The notes beneath the pieces were generated by a model that worked only from the letters and a program-made list of their open reading frames with translations, searched no databases and was not told the DNA's origin. A program made the position numbers and the translations under genes. From Whalleya microplaca (taxonomy: Eukaryota > Ascomycota > Sordariomycetes > Xylariales > Xylariaceae): a stretch of DNA of 64,000 bases. The stretch's first letter is position 1. Each line of letters starts with the position of its first letter. Shown in pieces: positions 46,879 through 58,535 of this stretch. The stretch lies in contig MU385717.1 of the NCBI GenBank assembly GCA_022497155.1, forward strand, positions 1,054,001 through 1,118,000, read 5' to 3'.

Positions 46879-49800
46879 TCATTTGCCCCTGCTTAGTCGC
46901 GACCCCTTGACCTGTGCAGGTAGAACCGAACAAAGCCGGTCCCTCTCTATTGGTCTGTTAGTCCTCAAATCAACATTCATAGAAAAGAGCGGGATTCAAC
47001 TTACCCATGCTGTCGTCAAAGAGTATGGTTATGTCATCATGCTCTCCTGCATAATCGGGCATGTCTAGGCACAAGAACGCCATGTCGTCCGTCTTGGGCT
47101 CGCCCTCGCGCGGCACCTTTGGAAGTGGGAACTTGGCCTCGGCCAGTTTCAAGCCGGCCTTCCCGTTCCGACTGAACGACTCGAAGACATCAGTTCCCTT
47201 CAGGACAAAGCCCATGCATTGGCCATGATGCCAATCCTCGAAGAACGCCAGCATCTGAACCGTCCTCTCCTGCTGCACGACTTGGACACGGGTGGTACCA
47301 GCTTCCCATTTCTTGTGGATCGGCACCACCATTCTTCGCCGGGATATGTTCAAGCTCGTAGCAATGCCGTCGAAGAGCACCGAGTATCCGGTCAGTCCTG
47401 CTTGGAGGGCATGGAGATCCCTGAAACTGGGAAACCTATAGGTCCGGATGGTCTGTCCTCGTTGGACGGCGCTTTGCAAGCCAACGAACTCACGATGCGA
47501 TTCTCGAGGCACGAGGTTTTCTAGTATGGAGACGGTCAAGTCGAGTTGCGGTTGTCGCATAACCTGCAGTGTCAGGATGTCTTTCGTTCCGAGCCTGAGC
47601 CTCAATTCTCCAGGTGCAACGTTGACTCGGTCTGTGATCGTGCTGATAACACTAGCACCATTCCTGTCCATGGAGTTGATCTCGACCCTGAGTTTCTCTG
47701 CCAATACCGTTGGCGGAGTATCTCCTGCATATTTATCGTTGATGACGCGCGCACGCTGCCACGGAAGTCGTTGGACAGCCGGGAAGCTTCCCTTTGAGTC
47801 ATTGGTGCCGTCTGACATGTTCATGCCTTCTAAAGGCACTTCTGTAATAACTTCTTCGTCTTGATGAACATATGTTCCAGTGATCAATCTCAAAAATTTC
47901 TCGCGTTCCTGGTCATCGCTAAACGACAAGACCATGCGCCCCTTGTCCTTTCCATCGTTGAAATCCAATTGGAGAAGGGGCGCACGTTGTTCACCACGCA
48001 ACATGGCGAACTGGATAGGGAGCTGCGGCGGGAAGAAATGTGTAACACCGCTGAGAGTCCGTGTTCTCGGGCCAGTGACGATGGCGAGCCGGAAACCCCG
48101 GTGGAATGTCCGCGGTCCAGTCGGACTGGCTTCTTTTAGTTGACGCTCGAACAAGGCTAGCTCACACTCTCCCACTGCCTCCTTGGGGAATGTCCTGCCT
48201 TGGGGATTCGAATCAAAGTAATGAAAGCCACGGAGTATAATATTATGCGTGACGGTTTCATCCTTTCGCGGATATAGATAACTTCGTATCTTGGTCGCAA
48301 AGTCGTATACGCCCCACAACGTCTTGAAGTCTTGCTTCGAGCACTGGATTGCGAGCATGAAGCCTCTTGGCATCTTGAGCTCTAGAGAACAAGCCTCCGG
48401 CCTCCATTTGATATCCCGCCACGTTGGCCCTGCATTCTTATCTGACTGAATTCGTAGCGAGACAGTGCTGGTCTGGGTCGCGACAACAAAGTTCAAGTCT
48501 GGCTCATTTTGGGATCGAACGATTGACAGTACGCAAGGGAAATACGTCTGCATCGAATCCATGCCCTGCTCCATGAGATATACATCGGCTGTCACTCGGC
48601 CGTAGTTAAAGTATTTGGCTGTGTCGCCAAGAGGTAGAGCCTCTAACGCATCCATGTAACGAGTTGGCTGTTTAACAGCGGCCAGGGCTGAGCCCCACGC
48701 TCCGTTGAGAAGCGCAATGATGTCCTGGCTTAGCGCTGGACTCTCCATCCAGATGGACTTGTCCATAACTTGCGGGAGAAATGGTTCATCGGGTGGTAAG
48801 AAACCATTCCGTTGCATCGACCCGGACAACTTCTTCAGATTATGCACCAAGACTTGCCTGACTTCTCCCCACTCCCCGTCTACAGGGCTATATTTGCCCT
48901 CTGCGACTTCTGGAAGTGCCTCTTCTGTAAGCCAGTAGCCTTTGGCTAAATCAGTATAAGCCTGGTATCTCGCTATGAGACTCCGCTGGTCATTAGGGTC
49001 TGCTGGACGACTCCTGATGATCATCTCCAAAGATGTCCTTCCCTTCAAGAACCACCACAGCGCAGCGCGGCACATATCTTCGGGTCGGCTGGTTCCTAGC
49101 GGTTTCCGTTGTTCTGCATGCAGTCGGAACAACTCATATAAGTGTTTAGTACGGGCAACAAATGTCTCCAATGCGTCATCTAGAGCAGCAGCCGCAGCAG
49201 CATCACGGTTTGCTTTCTCCGGCGAGGAAGCGCCCAGTGTACGCACGGAAGGGTTATGGCTAATTGCATTGAATTTGTGAGAGAGGTCAGATGACTGAAC
49301 AGGATACGAATACCCAGATGAGGGGCTTTCAATGTGGTTTGGATTAGTACGAAACTCGTCGGGCGATACTTGGCGCTGTGACTTGATGATCTCGACGTCG
49401 AGATCCGGGGGTGAATCCAAAGCAGGAGGAGGCGGTAGAGGTGACCTTGACAAGTTGCCTTGTGATGATGGAAGATCTTCTTGAGACGGTGGTAGGGGTG
49501 ATCTAGCTGAAGGAGGTTCCGCTGGTGACCGCGGTACAGGTGAAGGTCCCAGAGGGGATCTAGTAGATTGTGTTCTTAACAACGCCGAAACCGATTCTCC
49601 TAATGGTGGTGGACGACGCGTTGGTGAGCGGGCCGACTTGGACCTATCTGGTCGAGGCGCTGACTCTTGCATCACACGGCGCGGCGGCGTTTCTCGAATT
49701 GGCTGCTCAGGAGAAGAGCTATGGTCATCCCATTCATGATGCGAGTTGGCACTGGCAGATCTCGTTGCTTCTGCAAATGCCATTCCCTCTGCCTGGCGCT

Positions 49801-50554
49801 GTTGCTGTTGGTGGACCTCAATGAACGAGCGACGGGCCTCGTCTTTCCGATTATCCAGGTCTAGGAATCGTGAACGGGCGGTTTCGCCGGCAGGAATAGT
49901 ACGAGGTTGGGGAGGCTCAGGAGTGGGAGGAGCCGAACCTGGCTCGTTCGAAGAGCGATCCGAGATACTGAAGCCGGTCTGCGTCCTGCGTATCGGACCG
50001 GGCACGAACCCATCATCACCTTGGCGTGTCTCCTGGAAAGCCCCGACCTGTCGAGCGTACTGATGACCCTGTTTCGTAGGTGGTATAGGCGCCGAGAGCG
50101 GTGCGGATCTAGATCTCTTCCTCTTGCTAATTTCCGCTACTACAGTCTGGCACTCGTCGCCTCCCTCGCCAATGATCTCGGGGTAGGTATCGGCGAAACG
50201 CACGACCAGTCCCTTGGTGTTCTTCCTCGGCCGGGGGGGACTATGTGACCGTGCCCGCTGGGTCAGGCTCTGCAGCGATCTGTTTTCGACATCCAGAGCT
50301 TGCGGGAAGCGGCTCGCCTTGGACGTATCGAGCGCGAGGGCTGGCGGGCCTCTCGAAGCCGTCTGCGGAGGGGGAGGCAGAGGGTGGGAGACCATCAACC
50401 GGTCAGCGGTGCCGAGGAAGTCGGAGATCTCGTTGGCACTCTCCTCGTTAGTCATCTTCCGATCTCTGGTAGCATTGTTGGAACCAAAGAGCTTCCCCAT
50501 AATTCGATCCCGGCGTGAATGGCGGCCGCCGTCGGTGGGTGGTTCATTCTCCAT
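46879..50554 (-). CDS. Large uncharacterised fungal protein with repeated PH-like segments
   Basis: Two exons: 50554-47005 and 46946-46879 (1205 aa). I start at the ATG at 50554 (AAG-ATG-G) because the frame further upstream begins only at GTG; an ATG at 50596 is the alternative. Residues about 1-430 are Ser/Pro/Arg-rich and disordered, with a conserved-looking island TKGLVVRFADTYPEIIGEGG. From about 450 there is a folded part: ALETFVARTKHLYELFRLHA, WWFLKGRTSLEMIIRSRP, YLMEQGMDSMQTYFPCVLSI, then several segments with alternating strands. The ending MVLSFSDDQEREKFLRLI (about 890) resembles the C-terminal ITILFDDSMERDRLCSVL created by the last splice, suggesting repeated PH-like domains that each finish in an amphipathic helix. 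The 3' splice uses GTAAGT, branch GACTAAC and acceptor AATAG. I do not recognise a named family; cell role unknown, possibly membrane- or cortex-associated by the PH-like layout. Confidence 0.8.
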
Positions 50555-52837
50555 CTTGAGCTGGGTTGAGGCTGAGGATTGGTGGGGGTACAACATATAC
50601 GTAGATTCTGAAGCAGCATCAACACGTGTCCAGCAGCCCAGCAGCTTAGTTGGAGGATTTGACACAAGAAGATCGGTCAATACGGTCGATGACGGACGAG
50701 GCACCAGGGGTAGAGGGTTGGATTGGTAGAAGTTCGTGGTGTGCGTGTGTCGGTGTCGTTCATCAAGATAGCGAGATTGCTACTCCGTAGTCTGGCAGTT
50801 CTGGCTGGGATCGTCGTCCACCAACCCGTAATTTGTACTATAGTAAATAATATACAGCGTACTGTACACAGGCGAACAGTGCCAGGAGTAGTTCTCCACT
50901 AACTGCTGACCTACTACGTAGTAGCAGCCCGCCTAGCAGGGTGGTTAGTACTAATAAGGGTGGCCTGGGTGGTAGGGTGCAGGAGGTGAGGTGGAATGCG
51001 AGGAACGGGCTAATAGCGTGCGTGTGTATGTAGTACGTATGTACGTATGTACGTAGTATGTAGACAGTCGGGGAATGGAAGGGGAGAAGAAGAACTAGTC
51101 AGGCTAGTATGTAGTAGGTAGAATTGTATGTATTGGTGACTGTCGTGTCTGTCGTGTGCCGTGGGTCTGTGGTTGTTTCGTGGTGTCTGTCGTCTGGAGA
51201 TTGATACCTTCTTTTTCTTCTCTCTTTTCTTTTCCCCTTTCGTTTTTTTTTTTTTTGTTTTATGTCTGCGGGCCTCGACCTAATTGCAGTCCCGTGTCGA
51301 CCTCAGCCATTGACCGGCAGAACTGGCTGGCTGGCAGATCGTGACTCGTCAGGCTGTTCAGGTTCTGAATTATGAATTGGTTATGCAGAATGATCAGCGA
51401 GTTTCAGGATTAACAAGCAGAAGAAAGTGCCCTGAGTGCCCGCAATTATTTTGGAGGCCCCGAAATTCGGTGGGAACACGCAGAACATTGAACGCTCTGC
51501 TGCTAGGTTAGCTACCTAATAATTGTAAGTAGATATTCTCGAGAGATCGGGGTCACGACTCCTTGGCCTGCTAGGTACAAGTAGGTAGCTTGTCTAGCTG
51601 TCTTGGTAGGTATGTACATACATACATACATACATACGAGGACGAGGCCTCGGGGCCCGCTGCAGGACCGGGACACTCGCAGACTGGAAAGTGCCAAGCA
51701 GTTGCAAGGGGCTCCTTCTTCAAAACCTCAATCCTACAACTACCTATAAATCGGTGTTATGTGGTGTTAAATTGGTAAATTGGTGTGACTCTTGCCTCGC
51801 ACCCGCCGCGCACCCCGACCTGCCCGACTGTACATACTTAGTAATGGGACTGGACTGGATTGGGACTGCGAGGAAACTGGGAAAGCCTATTCCACCCCAT
51901 TCGACCCCAATTCGATGTCAGGTCTCAGGGACGACTAGGCACGACCAGGGCCGACCCTGTGCTTGGCGTCATCCTAGTGGGCGCTTGGGAGGTAACGTGG
52001 GGCTTATCAGTAGCCGATCTGGCGAAACGTCGTCTAAAATCGGCCCTGGGCAGCCCTGGACGGACCTGGGGTCTCTCACTAATTACTAAAACTAGAACGC
52101 TCTAATAGCCGTCTTCCACCACTCACCACCACTAAACATCGTATTTATGTGCCGCAAACTCCGTACACCTTTCGTCTGTACGCTCCTACGTGTCGGCCCA
52201 GACTGCCCTTTTCTCTTTCTTATTACACACGTTCTTCTTGTCCTTCCCTGTGCCTCCGACCTTTGGATAGATAGTATCTTAGCTCAGACGCGACAGGTAT
52301 GTACATGTATGTAAGCAGCTATCTAGCTATATGACGGCATGTAATGCAATCCACAATCAGACCACACGTGGTCTCCTGCGTTAGGCAAAAAAAAGCACAG
52401 CTGGTTTTATACTTCAGGCTACGACGGATATACCAGTCTGTCATATCATCAATGCCTTTTAATTCGTCTGAAGTGTTGCCGTGCATCGTGGCTAGCTCAC
52501 ATTGGGGTTGCACATGTTCTCCCCGGGTAACCTATATGAATTACATATACATACCTAACCTACTACCTTAGTACGCAGTAGGTGTCAGCTACATAGAGGT
52601 GATGGATGCAGCCTGCAGGAGAGAGGCATGTCAGAATAGCCTTGCAGGGCTAGCCGATCCTATGAGGAGGTACCAAGGTGATAGTCTAGAGCGTATTTCG
52701 GCCACACCATAATCTTCCCGCCTGTCTTTACCTCCGGTGTGAGATATGTATAGATTACCTCATGACGCCATATCTGGAATAGGACGACGCCGCGGGCAGC
52801 ATTTGTCCATAACTTTTCAGGGGATAGATAATATTCA
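50555..52837. other. Long spacer upstream of the large gene and downstream of ALG12
   Basis: About 2.3 kb. It contains GTACGTATGTACGTATGTACGTAG-type repeats (51026-51062), a 14-T run (51243-51256), a CATACATACATACATACATAC run (51616-51636) and a pyrimidine-rich stretch on the + strand at 51210-51256. Many short frames, none with domain-like sequence. No gene seen. Confidence 0.45.
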
Positions 52838-54613
52838 CTACGCCGTTACGGTCCGCCTAGCCTCTCCCTCTCGCAATTTCCTCATGATATGGACTTTGGG
52901 TTCCATCCTGGGACCAACCCACCAACCACCGCTTAGCTGTCTCACGGAGTCTTTTACTTTCCTCACGAGTGACCCTCTTCCCAATACTCTGTCCTGACCG
53001 CTCTCGATATCATTCCCTGAGGATGTGCCTGGTTTGACAACCTCGACACCAGCAATGCCCTCTACAACGCCGACTGTCTCCCAAGGCCCTATGACTTTGC
53101 TCGGGTCTCCAGCGAGCACGTAGTCGAATTTCTCCCAGAACAGCGGACTGCTCAGCGTGCTCTCTTCCTCAGATTTATCAAATGTGAATGCCATCTCGCT
53201 AGACGGACGCGGGGCATTGGGTGGGTAAGGATGCTGTCCAAAGAGAGTTACCCCTGTCATGCACGAGAGAACATCTGTATGTACCACGACCGTCTGGAGG
53301 TCAGAGGATGGAGAAGAAGTGACGAGTTTACGAAGCTCTAAAAGAGCCTCGCCTCCCGGATAGTTGAGCGACGACATAAGGAGCATCCCCATGCTTATGG
53401 CTAGGGATAGTACGACAGAGCCGCTGACTATGAGAGAGGCAAATGAGTAGGCCATGGATTTGGCACGACGTGTGAAGATATAGTTCGCCCCTAGAGCCGC
53501 GGCTGCTGTCAAGGGTGGCGCGACGTAGAAGATGAAGCGCGCCTCCTTATGTGGCTGCAGGGAATATGTCACTACGAAAAGCAAGCTTGGTATGACCAGC
53601 GGCTGGGCCTGTCGCCTCGTACTCGGAATCCAGAGTGCGTAAGGTATAAGGACAGTTGAACTGAGGGGGTTCGTGAGGATCTTTGGTATGGCAGACGTGA
53701 AGTAGTAATGCCACGGCGAGACTCCCCAGTTGGAAGAAGACCCGAGGACGGCATTGTAGTAGAACCCCCATAGCTCTGGCCACAGTGGCTTCTGCCAGAA
53801 GTAAGAATCCAGGGGAACCGTGGCCACTAGCGAAAGCACGAAGAACACGAGGAATGAGGGTATAATTCGGGCGAGCGAGATGTGAGAAGCAGCCATCCCG
53901 TAGAGAGTAGTGGTCACGAGAAGAATTGCCAGCTCAGACCTGAAAACGGCAGCAGCAATAGTCAAATTCCCAATGATCAGTATATAACGCGAAGCTTGCG
54001 ACTTTCCAGTTGGCCGCTCTATCAATTGCGAGAAAGCCAATGTTGCTAACGATTGTCAGTTTGAAACCCCTGTAAGAGCATTTGTGCAATGACTTACTGA
54101 GAGCGAAAGCGAACATATTGGGCAATGTCCTGGATGCGTAAAACATCACATGGAACTGGCTGGCCTGCAGTAATGCATACCATCTCGCAGTCGACTTCCC
54201 GAATGCCTTCTCTACATTGGATTTGAAAACCAATAGTGCTCCGGCATTCAAAAGCCCCAAGGCACCCCTTATAATGAGCTGTGCATGCTGAAAGCCTACG
54301 AGGGCAATTACCGGCTGGCTAATTCCAGCCAACAAAACGGAGCCCACGAATGTTCGAGGAACAGCGCCGGGAAAGTCAAAGTGGTCATAATTGGATGAGA
54401 GCTTCTGGTAAATGTTCCTGGTAGGAGTGCCGTACACCAGGATATCGTGAGTTGCTTGGATGTTGAAGGACTCCTCCACCTTGGTATAAGGTGCGACCAG
54501 GAGGTGTACTATGATCAATGCCGGTATTGTGAGTGATATAAGCAAATCTGCTATAGCTGTTAGTATTTATTCGTAAGCGACAACGAAACCTGGGTCTTAC
54601 CAAGGGCTCCCAT
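52838..54613 (-). CDS. ALG12: ALG12 alpha-1,6-mannosyltransferase of the ER
   Basis: Adds the eighth mannose, from dolichyl-phosphate mannose, to the Man7GlcNAc2-PP-dolichol N-glycan precursor in the ER lumen. Exons 54613-54601 (13 nt), 54547-54098 and 54045-52838 (556 aa), with introns of 53 and 52 bp. The protein begins MGALDLLISLTIPALIIVHL, a signal-anchor helix, followed by the GT22 family loop APYTKVEESFNIQATHDIL. Further family features are DHFDFPGAVPRTF, LPNMFAFALTTLAFSQL (restored by the second splice), AAAVFRSELAILL, VPLDSYFWQKPLWPELWGFY, SNWGVSPWHYYFTSAIP and SLQPHKEARFIFYVAPPLT. There are about nine to ten hydrophobic segments. ALG12 is preferred to ALG9, GPI10 or SMP3 on the VPLDSYFW...LWPELWGFYYN sequence. 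It is head to head with YOS1, another ER-related gene. Confidence 0.94.
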
Positions 54614-55028
54614 CTTGCATTTCGGTCGAGACAGTGAGATGAAACCTCAAACGCGTCTCCAAAGGGGCCAGTTTCAATTCCACTCAAAGCAAATAACAAG
54701 AATTGTAAGAATAAATTTCTGACGGTCTGTTACTTCACGGCTTTGACCATCTCTCATTTAGAAATTAGTATAGTTAGTAAATGCGCTGGTGTTTGAATAT
54801 CATGTTGTTTGTTAATGACTTGAATGAGCTCCCACAGTGTAAGTTTAGACCATCAGCGCTTCCCCACAGTTCTGCCGGCCAGATTCTGGTCCCCAGCTGG
54901 CATCATCCGCCGCCCTAACGGTGCCGCGCAGCTTGACACCTGTCCTACAACGTCGACATACGAATGCTTCCCTCCCACCTGGACAGATCAACCCTTCATA
55001 TGTTGTTGCCCGACGCCCGCCCGCCAAA
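54614..55028. promoter_or_regulatory. Shared divergent promoter of ALG12 and YOS1
   Basis: Only 415 bp separate the two start codons, so both transcripts must start within it. The right half, nearest YOS1, is GC-rich; the left half, near 54690-54820, is AT-rich. No motif stands out enough to name. Confidence 0.6.
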
Positions 55029-55514
55029 ATGCTGCTCCTCGGGAACCTCTTCTACGGTAATCCTCATTCCAGAGCCTCCACGTGCATATTACGAGACGGG
55101 AGTAGCTAACGCGATAGCAGTGTCGGTGCTTCTCGTGAACGCCATCGCGATCCTATCCGAAGATCGTTTTCTCGCACGCAGTATGCGCCAACTGCCCCTT
55201 TTCCCCGGCTACCCTCCGACGGGATCCAAGACTGCATGCAGTATACTGACGCCTGTTCTCGCTCCTAGTTAACTTGACCTCTGCCTCCTACGATCCGGCG
55301 TTTGGCGCCGGTCCCGACTCCCAAAGCGCGAAAGCCAAGATCATCAACCTGATTGCGAGCGTGCGGACGCTGATGAGGTGTACGTGGCCTCTTCTGCTAT
55401 TACGAAAACTAGCCATACTACGAGAGGACAAGGCGATGAGCTGACGAGAAACACACAGTTCCACTGATAGCGATCAATACGTTAATAATACTCTACGAGC
55501 TCGTATTAGGGTAG
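55029..55514 (+). CDS. YOS1: YOS1/IER3IP1, small ER-Golgi transport membrane protein
   Basis: Yos1 associates with Yip1-Yif1 and is needed for COPII vesicle transport from ER to Golgi. The gene is hidden in four small exons: 55029-55056, 55121-55180, 55269-55379 and 55459-55514 (84 aa). Each junction has GT-AG ends and keeps phase. The joined protein reads MLLLGNLFYVSVLLVNAIAI then LSEDRFLARINLTS, a polar loop, IINLIASVRTLMRFPLIAIN and TLIILYELVLG. It thus has two hydrophobic segments, at the N- and C-termini, and the family motifs NAIAILSEDRFL and VRT-MR-PLIAIN. The length equals that of the family (about 80-85 aa). No exon is long enough to be seen as an ordinary open frame. Confidence 0.9.
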
Positions 55515-56070
55515 AAGGTCGAGCGAGACGCTATGTGCGGAGAGGTCATGATGGGAAGAGACATGCATTCATCATTTGAACCAGGCGTTCAGGTGTACAT
55601 ATACTCAGGTTCGGGGTAATGGATTAAAAAAATATTACAAAGGGCGAAATATCAGGCTCACGATACGCAACGTGTCGAACAATATTTTGGGGTATCGATG
55701 GATTTACACCAAAGTTGAGGTGGTTCAGCTATTTCCTTCCGGCCCCCTAACTGTAGATGGCCGAATATAGCTTCCGCGTAGGTTCTTATCATACAGGAAT
55801 CGCCCCCAGGCCAGAGAAGATGAGCGAGCATAATAATAAAAAGTCAAGTGCAGCACCGAGTTCCGTAACCCTCAATATACTATCCAAAACAGACTCCAGC
55901 CTCGGTCTTTCTGCTGTGTAAATGCTAGAGAATCCTTAAATCTCTTTTTTGAGTGCCCCGAAACTCCCATAAATGCCATGATGCCTTGCTATTCCGGTTG
56001 TGACATGAAGAACACACAGCCATCGCGGTGCAAATTATTTCCCCCCAAACTCCAGGCGATGTGAACAACC
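55515..56070. other. Convergent spacer between YOS1 and CreB
   Basis: About 0.55 kb containing the two 3' ends. No coding signal seen. Confidence 0.45.
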
Positions 56071-58535
56071 TTATCTGAGAATTTGGCTTTTCTTACGGCC
56101 CAAGCTGAAGCTGAAACTCTTTTTGATCTTGAAGTGTTCGGGCTTGTCATGGTTTTGGGCTGCGCTTTCGCTGCTTTGGCCGTTCTCCGTGACCTCCAAG
56201 CTGTCCCGTTTCGCCTTATCTCTGTCTTTGTTGAGGAACCCGAAACTCTTTCTCGACATGGATTTGCTACCCCTGTGTGGTCTGTGGAGTGAAGGCACGC
56301 TGTCCTCCTGTTCTGAGGACAGCTCTTTTTCTTTTCGTTTGTTATCCTCTTCTTCGGCCAACTTTTTGCTGGCCTCGAGGGCCTTCTTTAGATCGTCCTG
56401 TTCAGCCTTGCGTGCATCACGTAACCGGACGCCATTTTCCTTCCATTGCTTCTCCCTATTCTTGAGCTCTTCCTTTTCGGCTAACTTCCGTGCCTTCTCT
56501 TGAGCTTTTGCTTCTTTCTTATCTCGAGCTTTGTCAATAGACTTGGCCTCTGCCTTTAATGCATTTACTCGAGCTGGAATCGCGGGGACGGGCGGCACTC
56601 CACCAGGACCATCGACCTGACTTGGGGACGTTGGTATGGGAGCTGTCGGGCTCGAGATCATGTTGGGCGCGGTTGCGGCATGATCCAGGGTGGTAAAGCC
56701 ATCATGTTCAATAGGCCGAGACGGTTGTGTTAGTTGTCTTGATAATCCCGGCGTGTGACCATTGGCCTGGCCGTTTTCGTGGGCAACATCCGCTTTTTCG
56801 CTAGCTATCCTAACCTCCTCGAGACCCTCCGCCTCTTGTTCAGCGCGTACCTTTTCAAAAGTTGTCTCCTGATAGAATAATACATAGGCACAAGCCATAC
56901 CGGGCTTGTCCCCAAAGAAATTCCGGACATAATGCTTGTCGACTGGTTCAACCATTTCATCATCGAAAAGAAGCCAGCCACGGTCTTCCGTCTTAACGAC
57001 CGAAACATAATGACCATGGTATGCATTACCGCCAATATGGACGACGACTGCATATAGTTCGTACAATCGGTCGGGATCCTCGGTGTCCTCTGTCGTGTTG
57101 AACATTCTCAACTGATATGGGTATACCACGCGATGGAATAATTTCTGTAACCGACTGTAGTCTTCCGTGTATTTGAAACGCTTCAGATGCAATGCCAATA
57201 CCTTGGGCAACCGCTTAATCTTCATACGTTTTTCTGCTTCTTGTAAGCCCCCACAGTGGTCGCAGTGGAATTTATTCCGCTCGCAAAGCATTTCCTCGGC
57301 CGAGAACTTCTGTAAGCAAGCGGTCACCGAGCTGTGCTCCTCCAAGTCGATGGATAAATCCAAGAACGTCTCGTCTCGCTGTGAAGCAGTTTCGCAGGTA
57401 AGGCATTTCGTCTCCGATGTTAATACACCCTCGAAAATATCATGGACCCAGCCAGTCCCTGGCGAGTTTATACCATTAGAAGTCGTCTTCCCAACCGCTC
57501 CTAACGCGGCCTTAAGTGAATCTGTGATACCCTCGTGGGTAAGAGATGATTCACGAGTCAGTAATCTTTTGGCACTGTTCTCGACATTCGTTATTATATC
57601 GTTGAGCACAAGTCCATAGAACTCATGAGCATCCTGATGCATCGAGGTACGGAACAGCTCGTTGTCGCGTTTAAAGATTTCGAGAAATCGCTGCGGACTG
57701 AGAACCCCTGTTCTGACGTTACTGTCTACGAGTGCCATGAAGATATCTCTTAGGCCGGTAAACGTGCACTCGTCCATGCCATAGGTATCGGTGCTTTCTT
57801 GCGCCAACTCTAATATTGGACCCTTCAACATTGCTTGCTTCTTCTTGTATTCCGGGGTGTCAGGCTTGTCCTCTGGCCGGATAGGTTGTCCCGGCAGTGG
57901 CTGTCCCGCGTTGATCATCTTTCTCTTCGCTATCGTCTCCGATGCCGTGAGACTCCTCTTGTGTCCATTTGCGTCTGTCTGTGCGCTGCCGTTCGCGCTC
58001 GAGGCTCTAATCTGGACATTGACCCTAGGCCGGTTGCCGTTCGGTGTATGTGCCGGTGACAACGGTGGATATTTGAGGACTTGTTCTCGAAAGGGGATGG
58101 TGTAGTAGAGAGCTTGAACGATCGAGTTACAATAGCTAGTATCACGGTCAGTCGCAGTCGTCACAACGAAAAGTGAGTATTTACCAGGTATTACCAAACT
58201 ACACGATATAAGTCAGCATTGTTGTTAGGATGAAGGGCGGGAGCACAAGCAGGAAACATACATTCTCCATGCCGAAGAACTTGTCGCTTCCGTCTTGTCT
58301 AAGCGTGCCGGCATTCTGAAGCATCTTTTCCATAGGAGTAAGCTCCGGCTTAGGCTCCTCTTTCTTCTTTTGCGCATCTTTGCCTGCCGGATTTGAGGCA
58401 GCCTATTCATTCATCAGCATGTGCAACCAGCGCCATTTTCTATACACCGGGACAGGACATGTATGGCGCGAGACGGTTCGATATTAAGCAACTTACAACA
58501 GCGCTAGGCTTCCACTTGTTGAAGAGGTTCGCCAT
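56071..58535 (-). CDS. creB: Ubiquitin-specific protease, CreB/UBP9-13 type
   Basis: Cysteine deubiquitinase; in Aspergillus CreB acts with the WD40 protein CreC in carbon catabolite repression. Exons 58535-58497, 58402-58262, 58198-58185 (14 nt) and 58135-56071 (752 aa), all in phase. The N-terminus reads [13 protein letters not shown], a Lys/Pro-rich part, [20 protein letters not shown] and [20 protein letters not shown]. The catalytic Cys codon of FGNTC is itself split by an intron. Next come [30 protein letters not shown], a zinc-binding pair CLTC...[17 protein letters not shown] and the His box [20 protein letters not shown] with [13 protein letters not shown]. The C-terminal third is a highly charged coiled coil ([20 protein letters not shown]) followed by a basic tail, as in CreB proteins. 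Confidence 0.93.

Noticed and set aside
51616..51636. CATACATA tandem run considered as a CRISPR-like or satellite array
   Set aside because: It is only a simple 4-bp microsatellite with no spacers; similar short runs occur elsewhere in the window.
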